A stretch of 25,660 bases of DNA, taken from IMG/VR virus record IMGVR_UViG_3300042905_003102, positions 1 to 25,660 of that record, one strand, 5' to 3'. Below, piece by piece: positions 7,736 to 14,944 of the stretch. The notes beneath the pieces were generated by a model, which saw only the letters and a program-made list of their open reading frames with translations, was not told where the DNA came from and did no database searches. The DNA is from a virus. Each line of letters begins with the position of its first letter. Within the stretch, counting starts at the first letter, position 1. The translations under genes and the position numbers were made by a program.

Positions 7736-8919
7736 AAGACTGGGTAGAAGATGTCAACAAAGTTTTTGAGTTCGAACAAAGGCTCTCCGGTCGCTTCAAC
7801 GACCACTCGCATCCAGTCACCAGTTCCGTCGACTGGTCCTTCGCGATCCAGAAACAGGTGATTCCATCCGTAGGCTTCATCGTTGTCGTCTGGACAGTCG
7901 TTGCTGTCAACATACGAATCCGATGTCGGCTTTTCAATTCGCTTTTGCTTGAAGATCAACTTCAGCGTTGTTGTGTTCATGTTCTTTGCACCGAAGTTGC
8001 CGGAACTTGAAAACCCTCCGAAGGCATCTGTTCTTTGAGACCTGTCTTCCTGAAAGTCGATGAACATGATTGTTTCTGGCTCATACTGTCCACATCCGCA
8101 AGCAACCGAGTCACCCGGATCGGCATCACATTCGATTACATCGCCCCACGGCTGATCATTCACCGTGCCACGGAATCCCCTCAGATGATTCTCGATGGCA
8201 CAAAGATGGCGGACAGGCACGTTATGCCAATGAACGATGATATCTGCCTTCGGGATAATCTTGTAGGCGTAGGAGTCTGGCTTCAGTTGGCGTTCAGAGG
8301 AACCAACCGGAAGATCCTCCCATGCCAGCCCCCCGTTAGGAAGAGTGAACATTTCGTAGGATGGATTTCTTTCCGCCGACAAGCATGTTCCCGGAAGAAC
8401 ATATTCGTTGACTTCCCACACTTTATCTGCGTTGTTGAACGCCAGGCAATCACACGGATTTTCCGAGTAACTGATTGTTACTTTGCAGAGACACCCATCG
8501 TTGCTCTCTCCTTCACCAAGCAGAATTGTAAAGAAATGTGCTTGTTGGAGAATTGACGTAGGATCAGTTATTAACGACGCTGTTGTAACCTCGTCACCAA
8601 GCAAATATTCATTATCGAAGCAGCACTCAGAAAGACCTTCAATCGAAAACGAAGTCGCTATCAGATTGATCTGCCCGTACCCTGTGCCGCCAGAAGAATC
8701 GAATGGATAGGGAGCAGGAATCTGAGGTGTGAACGGACCCGAGCCTCCGCCCAATGTAATGTCGTAGAACTTCCCGATCATCCGCAGGCAAAACTCTTCC
8801 GCGTGAATGCACGGAACGCTGAACGTGCGTGATGCCGTAACTTTCCCTGAGGAGAAACTCGGCATGATCGATGGCAGTATTTCCTCGACATCAAAATCGT
8901 AATCGTTGTACATGCTCAT
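7732..8919 (-). CDS. Distal tail / baseplate-hub region protein
   Basis: A 395-aa protein whose ATG overlaps the tape measure stop (ATGA). In siphovirus maps the gene after the tape measure is the distal tail protein or baseplate hub, and the length fits. The sequence is beta-rich with few charged helices: SGKVTASRTFSVPCIHAEEF, DITLGGGSGPFTPQIPAPYPFD and YAYKIIPKADIIVHWHNVPV. It has 14 cysteines with CLC, CDC and CGCG clusters (about residues 140-160 and 270-275). The C-terminal part carries GWNHLFLDREGPVDGTGDWMRVVVEATGEPLFELKNF, which looks like a beta-sandwich. No specific family was recognised, so the tail assignment is positional. Confidence 0.62.
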   Translation of the reverse strand: MSMYNDYDFDVEEILPSIMPSFSSGKVTASRTFSVPCIHAEEFCLRMIGKFYDITLGGGSGPFTPQIPAPYPFDSSGGTGYGQINLIATSFSIEGLSECCFDNEYLLGDEVTTASLITDPTSILQQAHFFTILLGEGESNDGCLCKVTISYSENPCDCLAFNNADKVWEVNEYVLPGTCLSAERNPSYEMFTLPNGGLAWEDLPVGSSERQLKPDSYAYKIIPKADIIVHWHNVPVRHLCAIENHLRGFRGTVNDQPWGDVIECDADPGDSVACGCGQYEPETIMFIDFQEDRSQRTDAFGGFSSSGNFGAKNMNTTTLKLIFKQKRIEKPTSDSYVDSNDCPDDNDEAYGWNHLFLDREGPVDGTGDWMRVVVEATGEPLFELKNFVDIFYPVL

Positions 8920-11447
8920 TGTGCTTTGGCTCCCACATTCAAGCGTCTCACTGCATCAGTTGTCGCACCCTGAGCGCCCACAACCGGGGCGACGAATCCC
9001 TGCATTGCATCTCGAACCCCCCTGTTTACTGCGTCAGCAATGTTGTTCGCCACAGTATCAGGAGTAGTGAAGTTCTCTGGCCGAATCTGTGCCATTGATT
9101 CCAAGGCAAAACCAAGTGAATTGAAGTTCCCGAATCCACCCAGCGGAGTCGCACGCAGAGCCTGCGATGGTGAGCCACCAAGTCGCATATTTGCATTCAA
9201 CTCAGAGATCGCTGAATCAAGAGTTGCCAGTTCCTGATTGAGTTTCTCGAGTTCTTGGGTGTTCCTGTCCAGCGGGTCATTCGACAACACATTCTTCTGC
9301 AAGTTCTGGGCGAACTGCTCAAAGTTCGTCAGTGCAGATTTTCCGCTCGCTTTGTCTTTCTTCTCAGAGATCTTCTCGATCTCATCACGGACATCTTTCT
9401 GCCGCAGCAGGAGTTCCGTCTCCGTTTCAATTCGCAATGCTTCTCTGGCCGAGTCTGCTTCCTTATTGACAAGGCCTCGAAGATCTTCTGTAGGAGCAAG
9501 AGCCAGTTTGGCTTCACGAATCTTTTCAATCAGCGTCTGAAACTGTTGAGCAGACCTCTGAACCTCGAGCGTAAACAAAGTTTGGTCGTTTGCAGTTCCT
9601 GCGATCGTTCTGCGGATAACTTCCTGCGTGTCTGTGAATTCGCTGATCTTCGCCTGCGCAGAAGTCAGTCCGTCAATCAACTGATTACTGAATGATTCTA
9701 TCTCCTGAGATGCCTGCGACAACTCGTTAATTACGCTCTGAACTGAGTTCAGAGTTTCAGTAAACTTCCCTGCAGCTTCCTCATCAGCGAGATCCAAATC
9801 CTTGAAGGTTGCTTCAATCGACTTCTTGACAGATTCGAACAATTTGACGGTACGACTAAGTTGTTCTGGATCTGACTTGCCTGTTAGTCCATTTTCTCTG
9901 GCAACCCGAAGTTCGTCGTACAAATTGCGAACTGACTCCAGTTGAGGGGCCAAAACCTTCAGTTGATTTGTCGACTGCTCGAATCTGGCCTTCGCCAACA
10001 ACTGAGCCTCTGCTGCCTCCGGTGTGAGCGCGATTCCGCTCTCTGCGGATGCACGACTTCTGTCTCGAAGGTTCTCTAAAATTTGTCTTCGGCCATCCAG
10101 CAAACTATTCGCTTCACGCAACTGATTCAGCGTGTTCGACAAAGCGTCAGTGTCATCCAATCCAGAAAACAATTTCTGAAGGTCTTGAGTTTTGTCGCCG
10201 GATTTTTCCGCAACATCTCCCAACTGCTGAAGCACGTCTCTCAGTTCTTTTGCTCTTTCGATCGAGCGAGCGAAATCCCTTTCTCCACCACGAAGGCCAA
10301 CGTCGAACTTCACATTCGAAAACTCGGCACTCACCAAACCTGATATGTCTTCAAATTTCGACTCAATGTCATTGAGTGACTCGAGCCATTCAATCAAAGA
10401 TGGAAGAACCGTAATCGCCAAGGCCGATCCTACGCCTGCGACAAGCGGCAACATATTGGCAAACCGCTGCCCAATCAGGGATTGCAACGCAGGCATTCTG
10501 GACAGGTCATTCAGAATGAAAGCGACGTTATTTGCTGACCCTCGGATGCCACCAGCAATGCCGTTAAGGCTAAAGCCAACTGCAAAGTCTTCAAACGCTT
10601 GGCCAAGCTGATAAGCATTATTGCTTAGCGTATTCATCGACTGAGAGACCTGCTGGGCCTGCTGATAAACCTCCTTCAGTTCTTGATTCCTCACTGCGAG
10701 GTTCTGTGTTGCATTAGACAGGTTCTCGACACTTTCTTGCGTTCCGTTGAATGCCGCAGACAGCCTTCGCACATCGGCTTCAGCAAGCTCAATCTCCGAC
10801 CGAACGATCGCAATCGACCTTCGAATCTCAGCGGACGGCAAGCCACGCACCAGCGATGCCTCGAGCCGGTTCGTAATTCGGCCTTCGCTGATCGCCTCGC
10901 GCCCGCGACCAACTTCAAGATCAAACTGCTCCTTCAGCGGCCTTTGATTCGACACCTCCTGAAAGACTCGCAGGATCTCCTGCCGTAATGGTTCGACGTA
11001 CTGCAGGCTCGCCTGAATGCCCAACAGGTCTCTGTCCTGAGTCTGCCGGCGAACATTCAGCACCAAGTCCGACAACTGGTCCTGCAGTCGCTTTACCTCG
11101 TCGTCGAACTGAACGATCCCGCTTAGCGAGGACTCTCTGCTCACCGTTCGCAGATTTCGCTGAAGGTCTTCTAAGGCTCTTGCTGCGTCACGGTATTCCT
11201 GCGCAAGCCCGCCTCGACCGCCGCCACTTGTTCCGCCTCCGCCTGAAGACCCCCCACCTCCGCCTCCCGATCCGCCGCCACTAACATTCGGAGGGCCGAG
11301 TCTTGGAGATGGGATGGACGCTGTGGAGAAGATACGAGCGTACTCGGCAATCGCCTCATTCGCTGACGTGCGGATAATGTCCTGAAAGTTCGGATCCGGA
11401 CGAATGTTGACAAACACGTCCAGCAATGATTCGTCGCCGTCAGCCAC
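8916..11447 (-). CDS. Tail tape measure protein
   Basis: An 843-aa protein and the longest in the window. It starts at GTG 11447, preceded by TTAGGAG about nine bases upstream, and the start overlaps the end of the frameshifted chaperone frame. After a short head domain comes a Gly/Ser linker (about residues 56-80, many GGG and SGG). Long stretches of predicted alpha-helix and coiled coil with heptad-like Leu/Ile/Gln spacing follow to about residue 770. A hydrophobic segment (ANMLPLVAGVGSALAITVLPSLI, about 330-353) is typical of tape measures and may insert in the host membrane during DNA entry. The position after the chaperones is diagnostic. At the usual 1.5 angstroms per residue, it would set a tail of roughly 120 nm. 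Confidence 0.88.
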   Translation of the reverse strand: MADGDESLLDVFVNIRPDPNFQDIIRTSANEAIAEYARIFSTASIPSPRLGPPNVSGGGSGGGGGGSSGGGGTSGGGRGGLAQEYRDAARALEDLQRNLRTVSRESSLSGIVQFDDEVKRLQDQLSDLVLNVRRQTQDRDLLGIQASLQYVEPLRQEILRVFQEVSNQRPLKEQFDLEVGRGREAISEGRITNRLEASLVRGLPSAEIRRSIAIVRSEIELAEADVRRLSAAFNGTQESVENLSNATQNLAVRNQELKEVYQQAQQVSQSMNTLSNNAYQLGQAFEDFAVGFSLNGIAGGIRGSANNVAFILNDLSRMPALQSLIGQRFANMLPLVAGVGSALAITVLPSLIEWLESLNDIESKFEDISGLVSAEFSNVKFDVGLRGGERDFARSIERAKELRDVLQQLGDVAEKSGDKTQDLQKLFSGLDDTDALSNTLNQLREANSLLDGRRQILENLRDRSRASAESGIALTPEAAEAQLLAKARFEQSTNQLKVLAPQLESVRNLYDELRVARENGLTGKSDPEQLSRTVKLFESVKKSIEATFKDLDLADEEAAGKFTETLNSVQSVINELSQASQEIESFSNQLIDGLTSAQAKISEFTDTQEVIRRTIAGTANDQTLFTLEVQRSAQQFQTLIEKIREAKLALAPTEDLRGLVNKEADSAREALRIETETELLLRQKDVRDEIEKISEKKDKASGKSALTNFEQFAQNLQKNVLSNDPLDRNTQELEKLNQELATLDSAISELNANMRLGGSPSQALRATPLGGFGNFNSLGFALESMAQIRPENFTTPDTVANNIADAVNRGVRDAMQGFVAPVVGAQGATTDAVRRLNVGAKAQ

Positions 11448-12086
11448 TGATCGTCGCTCCTAACGCAAGATAAGCCTCAACCAATGACAGACTCATTGCC
11501 TCCCGGAGTCCGATCCCGGAGTTTTTCGTCACTGCGAGCGCCAGCATCTTATAGCGATTTCCGTCAACCACATCCACCGGAGCTTTCTTCTCTACGGTGA
11601 TGGTTGTGGATTTTGTGGCCCCAGCGTCTGGCTTTGGTCGCTCGGGCCATTTGAGTTTCCCAGCGTGTTCGACTCATCCGTCGCAAACAACGCCAGCTTC
11701 AGGTGGGCCTGCTCATCCGGAGTCGCGCGGTCCCAGAGATCCTTTATTCGCTGGATCCCCTCTTCCCACGTCTCTTCGCGCGAACCCTTGCCGGTCTTGA
11801 TCTTCCGCTTGTTGCATCGCCAAACGTCGAAGAAAAAGCCTTCCAGCGATCGGTCGTACTGCAATTCCTCCTCGATCGAAACCGCTGAAGAATTGCAGTA
11901 AACCTGCTTCATCGCTATCCCGACGAGAATTTTGTAATTCTCCTCGGTCATTTCTTTGGGGAAGCCGGAGATCAGATTCCACGGTTTGTCGCGCCGAGAC
12001 TTTATGTGCTCGAGCTTCTCAACGTAGTTCAATAATCTCTTCGGCCTCACCTCAATCGTTGTTCCGCCAAGAACGACTGAGATCAT
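11440..12086 (-). CDS. Tail assembly chaperone, long form by -1 frameshift (gpGT-like)
   Basis: A joined product covering 12086-11655 in the first frame, then 11655-11440 in the -1 frame (144 + 71 = 215 aa). The ribosome slips on GGGAAAC (11661-11655), changing codons GGA AAC to GGG AAA. The extension begins LKWPERPKPDAGATK, continues through VEKKAPVDVVDGNRYKMLALAVTK, and ends SLVEAYLALGATISG. Its helical character and its stop, which overlaps the tape measure GTG, are those of the lambda T part of gpGT. The -1 frame is open from just after a TGA in codon 136/137 of the first frame down to 11440. Long and short chaperones coat the tape measure and recruit tail tube subunits. Confidence 0.85.
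11592..12086 (-). CDS. Tail assembly chaperone, short form (gpG-like)
   Basis: A 164-aa protein between the tail tube gene and the tape measure. It begins with a beta-strand pair, MISVVLGGTTIEVRPKRL, then helical segments (YVEKLEHIKS; MTEENYKILVGIAMKQVYC; EEGIQRIKDLWDRATPDEQAHLKLALF). This order fits the Phage_TAC family. The last 20 residues (NSNGPSDQSQTLGPQNPQPSP) are a low-complexity tail. Such a tail is expected when the functional C-terminus is instead reached by frameshifting at codons 143-144. The termination product should be the major form and the frameshift product the minor one, as in lambda G and GT. Confidence 0.82.
   Translation of the reverse strand: MISVVLGGTTIEVRPKRLLNYVEKLEHIKSRRDKPWNLISGFPKEMTEENYKILVGIAMKQVYCNSSAVSIEEELQYDRSLEGFFFDVWRCNKRKIKTGKGSREETWEEGIQRIKDLWDRATPDEQAHLKLALFATDESNTLGNSNGPSDQSQTLGPQNPQPSP
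11655..11661 (-). other. Programmed -1 ribosomal frameshift site GGGAAAC
   Basis: On the minus strand the heptamer reads G GGA AAC in the phase of the chaperone gene, an exact X-XXY-YYZ slippery site. It differs only in the last base from the lambda G-T site GGGAAAG. After slippage both tRNAs re-pair with GGG and AAA. The next in-frame codon is CTC, leading into 71 sense codons up to the stop at 11440. Confidence 0.85.
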
Positions 12087-12100
12087 GCCTCACTCCTTAG

Positions 12101-12565
12101 TTACTGAATTTCCTGAGTTTGTGTCGCTGGCTCGTGCAGCCACTCATCCACTTCAAACCCATAGTTGTAAACCACTGGAGAATTGCCAGCGATGTCGAAG
12201 TCGACCGGAACCGACACGATGCGAACGTTCGCTTCGTAGTATGGGTCGATTGGAGACTCCAGAATGTTGTCGCAGTCAACCGACCACATGATGTGGTAGA
12301 TGCCGTTGATCGCAAACGGAGCAGGAGCAGTTCCGTCGTGGCAAGCGATTGCAAGGTTGCCCGCGCTGGTCACTGTTCCGCAGGCAGTCTTCTCGTTGCC
12401 GCCAGTTGACGACGTGACGAGCTTCTTCACAGCAGAAGTCTTTGTAAACGAAATCCTCGTGACGTGCGGGATTTTGTCCCAAGAGGCTGAACTCTCAGCA
12501 GCCGTAGTATCCAAGTACACGCAGGCTTCCGATGGGCAGCACAGTTCACCAGCAGAAAATGGCAT
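12101..12565 (-). CDS. Major tail (tube) protein
   Basis: A 154-aa protein with GGAG seven bases before its ATG. The predicted structure is mostly beta: CVYLDTTAAESS, VTRISFTKTSAVKKLVTSST, INGIYHIMWSVDCDN, YYEANVRIVSVPVDFDIAG. A C-terminal tail ends VDEWLHEPATQTQEIQ. It sits between the tail terminator and the chaperone pair, where siphoviruses encode the tube protein, and its size is normal for one. Six cysteines, including a CC pair near the N-terminus, continue the Cys-rich trend of this virion. No family motif was recognised with certainty. The call is mainly positional. Confidence 0.7.
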   Translation of the reverse strand: MPFSAGELCCPSEACVYLDTTAAESSASWDKIPHVTRISFTKTSAVKKLVTSSTGGNEKTACGTVTSAGNLAIACHDGTAPAPFAINGIYHIMWSVDCDNILESPIDPYYEANVRIVSVPVDFDIAGNSPVVYNYGFEVDEWLHEPATQTQEIQ

Positions 12566-12577
12566 TTCAAATCTCCA

Positions 12578-13012
12578 TCAAACAGATTCAGACGCGGATA
12601 CGGAATCTGAAGACTCCGACTGCTTGTACGTCCCACGAAAAACAAGACTATAAACGATCACGCCACCAGTGCCACTGCGAATCGACGAACTTGCGTTCCC
12701 TCGCTGGCAAAAACATCCACAACTCCCAAGAGTCACGCAACCGGCTGAAAACAGCCAGTCCTCAACCAGAGCACGGTATTCCTGAGCCTTCTTCTGCATC
12801 GTATCAGAAAAGTAAGCCTTGATGTCCACCGTGTGACTCTTCTGGACTGCAGACGATGTCCGCAGCCCAGACTGGGTATCGATCTTGACCACGACATACG
12901 GAAGACAATCCGAACATCGCTTCTCATTCAGAAAGTGATTCTCGCTCTTGATGGTCGTGCAGTTCAAACCACGGAGGGTTTCAAGAACTGCGTCTTCGAT
13001 GCAACATGACAT
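12578..13012 (-). CDS. Putative tail terminator protein
   Basis: A 144-aa protein, ATG 13012 with AAGGAA seven bases upstream. It shows alternating helix and strand: MSCCIEDAVLETLRGL, LPYVVVKIDTQSGLRTSSAVQKSHTVDIKAYF, then a helix QKKAQEYRALVEDWLFSAG, then VIVYSLVFRGTYKQ. Helix, strand 'V.v.....' and 'y..rg.y' before a short tail is the layout of tail terminator proteins (lambda gpU / DUF3168-like). The position between the gp10-like protein and the tail tube agrees. The C-terminus is the Ser/Glu run ESSDSVSASESV, matching the tract type of the distal tail protein. It has nine cysteines. The start region overlaps the 53-aa ORF by 32 bases. Confidence 0.62.
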   Translation of the reverse strand: MSCCIEDAVLETLRGLNCTTIKSENHFLNEKRCSDCLPYVVVKIDTQSGLRTSSAVQKSHTVDIKAYFSDTMQKKAQEYRALVEDWLFSAGCVTLGSCGCFCQRGNASSSIRSGTGGVIVYSLVFRGTYKQSESSDSVSASESV

Positions 13013-13142
13013 CTGACTTCCTTACGACAACCAAATTCTCAAGTGCCACTCCATGATCTCGGATCACGACGGCTTCAGCGATTTCCGGACTCAAGGCTTC
13101 CACCTCAATTGGAGATCCTGCGCCGTAAACAATGTACTTCAT
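12981..13142 (-). CDS. Small hypothetical protein (53 aa), translationally coupled
   Basis: A short gene between the gp10-like and tail terminator genes. Its ATG shares bases with the preceding stop (TGATG at 13144-13140), which implies reinitiation. The product begins MKYIVYGAGSPIEVEALS, continues PEIAEAVVIRDHGVALEN, and ends LHRRRSS. It has a compact alpha/beta look with a basic end. It overlaps the start of the next gene by 32 bases in a different frame. I know of no homologue. A minor neck or tail-completion part is possible from position only. Confidence 0.55.
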   Translation of the reverse strand: MKYIVYGAGSPIEVEALSPEIAEAVVIRDHGVALENLVVVRKSDVMLHRRRSS

Positions 13143-13621
13143 CAATCTGTTCCTTCGAATGCCGACTTCGCTACTCGAGCCATTTCCGATTTCGCCGATC
13201 GGTACAACGGAATCACCCAGGGGCGACCCCTTCTGTCATGATCCAGCAGATAGTTCTGCTCTCGACTCGTTACATGACTTGGCAGGAATCCTACATAGCC
13301 ATCGACGATTCCGAAAACGTCATCTGCACCACCATCAATGTAAGTCGACAAATAATCCGTCTGAACCGCAGAAAACCCGCTCTCCGGCGTGTTGTTCGGT
13401 TCGCCAGTCCCGAACACAGGCCCGAATCCTCCTGGCCTGTGACCCAGATATCGATGCGGAATTTCTCCAACTCGTGAATGCGGAGGAGCCTGAGTAAACT
13501 GAAGTCCAACTCTGTACGCCTCCGCCAAATCTTCCGCTGCCGCTCCTATCGCTGCTGCCAACTTCCTGTTCAGCATCGCAATCACTCGTTCGCTATGATC
13601 CTCGAACCGAGCAGTCAGCAC
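13142..13621 (-). CDS. HK97 gp10-like tail completion / neck protein
   Basis: The preferred start is GTG 13621, which has GGAG seven bases upstream and gives 159 aa. An in-frame TTG at 13654 and an ATG at 13576 are alternatives. The N-terminal helix, FEDHSERVIAMLNRKLAAAIGAAAEDLAEAYR, is followed by a loop region (HRYLGHRPGGFGPVFGTGEP). The C-terminal segment, REQNYLLDHDRRGRPWVIPLYRSAKSEMARVA, matches the 'G.RPfl.Pal......' ending typical of the HK97-gp10-like family. That family seals the neck and joins head to tail. It overlaps the preceding gene by 29 bases and is coupled to the 53-aa ORF after it. Confidence 0.68.
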   Translation of the reverse strand: MLTARFEDHSERVIAMLNRKLAAAIGAAAEDLAEAYRVGLQFTQAPPHSRVGEIPHRYLGHRPGGFGPVFGTGEPNNTPESGFSAVQTDYLSTYIDGGADDVFGIVDGYVGFLPSHVTSREQNYLLDHDRRGRPWVIPLYRSAKSEMARVAKSAFEGTD

Positions 13622-14276
13622 TTTCCTTCTCCAATCCAACTTTGAACGGAACAAATTTCCCCTGATCCGACACCCTCGTGATCTTGTAAGAACCTGTCTT
13701 CGTCTTCAGTCGATGTCTGGCCGAGGGTTTGTCACTGAGAGGCCACTTGACCAGATCTCCGGAATATTGGTACACCAGATCTCGCCCGTCGTTCCTCGAC
13801 TGAATCTGCCCTGTCTCTGCGTAGATGCTTCCCTTGACTCTCGCAACTCGCCGGTAAACCGTTTCCTGACTGCAGTCGCAGTTTTCACAGTCTTCTTCGA
13901 GTACATCGATCGTCTCCGTCAGCAGGAAACATGCCGCAACCGACCGAGCCCACAACTTCCAGACACAAAACGATGCCAGATACTCAGTCGCGTAAACGAC
14001 CCACTCACCACCGTCAGCATCCGTAATCACCGCTCCCGCGCCGACCTCAATCGCATTCTCCTGAGTCGAAACTCGGAAGATCCGATCACTCATATGCACG
14101 TTCGTGAGATTGTTCTGCGACTCGAACTTCACAGCCTTGTATCTGGCTGACAAAAACTCTGTGGTCTCGCCGCAATACTCGTAAGTCAGCGGAACGTAGT
14201 CACAGAATGCCGTCAACCAACTCGTGCATCCGCACGGGATCTCCAGACAACACGATTCCGAAGCTGACTCGCTCAT
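13593..14276 (-). CDS. Cys-rich putative head-tail connector (227 aa)
   Basis: The frame is open to 14396, but ATG 14276 overlaps the upstream stop (ATGA) and gives the distinctive start MSESASESCCLEIPCGC, so it is chosen. The ribosome site is weak (CAGG), consistent with coupling. The middle contains GAVITDADGGEWVVYATEYLASFCVWKLWARSV, and the end has GSYKITRVSDQGKFVPFKVGLEKES. That beta-rich C-terminal half is reminiscent of head-closure (stopper) proteins, which usually sit here. There are 12 cysteines, including CC, CGC and CENCDC. The family is not recognised, and the connector role comes from gene order alone. Confidence 0.55.
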   Translation of the reverse strand: MSESASESCCLEIPCGCTSWLTAFCDYVPLTYEYCGETTEFLSARYKAVKFESQNNLTNVHMSDRIFRVSTQENAIEVGAGAVITDADGGEWVVYATEYLASFCVWKLWARSVAACFLLTETIDVLEEDCENCDCSQETVYRRVARVKGSIYAETGQIQSRNDGRDLVYQYSGDLVKWPLSDKPSARHRLKTKTGSYKITRVSDQGKFVPFKVGLEKESADCSVRGS

Positions 14277-14581
14277 CGGCGATACCTGCGATTCCTCCGA
14301 ATCAACGGAGTCGAAATGCAGACATCCCCAATACAACTCACCGGAGTCACGCACGGAACATGCACAAACTCGAACAAGTCTGTGGACGAGCCACACTTCT
14401 TCGCTGTGTACAAATCCGTGTACGTCTTCATCAGGTCAATCTTCGCGTTCAGGCCGGGAGTTCTGTCCTCGAAGGTGTCGCCCTCTTTCGTGATCGAAGC
14501 CGTACACGAAGCCTCCGTAATCTCTTCCGAAAGATTACAGATCTTCTGCTCCAACTCTTCACACGAAAGACAGCTTGCCAC
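14273..14581 (-). CDS. Small Cys-rich putative head-tail adaptor (102 aa)
   Basis: Starts at GTG 14581 with AAGGAG seven bases before it. The N-terminal half is helical and Cys-rich (MASCLSCEELEQKICNLSEEI). It is followed by EGDTFEDRTPGLNAKIDLMKTYTDLYTAKKCG, a hydrophilic helix that would fit a gpW-type small connector. The C-terminus is PCVTPVSCIGDVC and a very basic RRNRRYRR end that may contact DNA. Eight cysteines occur in 102 residues. It is 11 bases after the 87-aa gene and overlaps the next gene by four. The adaptor role is inferred from position. Confidence 0.5.
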   Translation of the reverse strand: MASCLSCEELEQKICNLSEEITEASCTASITKEGDTFEDRTPGLNAKIDLMKTYTDLYTAKKCGSSTDLFEFVHVPCVTPVSCIGDVCISTPLIRRNRRYRR

Positions 14582-14592
14582 CGCAGATCTCC

Positions 14593-14856
14593 TTAGACTT
14601 CAACCACTCGCCATTCTCGACCACTGCTCGGAGACGGCGCACAAATCTGTGCGAATTCCTTCTGGAATTCCGTCTCGTCAATCGGTTTCAGGATTGGCCA
14701 CTTCAACTCTTTGTCCTTGTCGACTTCCGTCCGGATCTTCGAAAACGATTCAAGGTATGCTTCCTTGACAGTGTTCTCGCTGATCGGCTTCTTGGACTTC
14801 ACGACCTTCGTTGGCCCGCCAGGACAACGAACAGCCCACATTGTGCTACTTGCCAT
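14593..14856 (-). CDS. Hypothetical protein (87 aa) after the capsid gene
   Basis: The frame extends to 14886, but that start lies inside the terminator hairpin. ATG 14856, with GAAGGAAGG a few bases upstream, is far better. The product starts MASSTMWAVRCPGGPTKVV and is basic and lysine-rich in the first third. A helix (ENTVKEAYLESFSKIRTEVDKDKEL) follows, then an acidic stretch and ICAPSPSSGREWRVVEV. I recognise no family. A small gene directly after the major capsid protein may encode a minor head or connector component. Confidence 0.6.
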   Translation of the reverse strand: MASSTMWAVRCPGGPTKVVKSKKPISENTVKEAYLESFSKIRTEVDKDKELKWPILKPIDETEFQKEFAQICAPSPSSGREWRVVEV

Positions 14857-14882
14857 TCTACACCTTCCTTCAGGAACTGGAA

Positions 14883-14919
14883 ACAAAAAGAGCGGCGACG
14901 ATCACTCGCCGTCGCTCTT
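14883..14919 (-). terminator. Terminator-like hairpin after major capsid gene
   Basis: On the minus strand CGGCGA is followed by a 7-base loop and TCGCCG. The stem extends as AAGAG with CTCTT across a three-base bulge, and TTTTTGTTT comes directly after. It lies 26 bases beyond the capsid stop and before the next ribosome site. A partly effective terminator here would keep capsid mRNA in excess over connector and tail mRNA. Confidence 0.65.
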
Positions 14920-14944
14920 CGATGCGTCATCTGCTCACCGCAGA

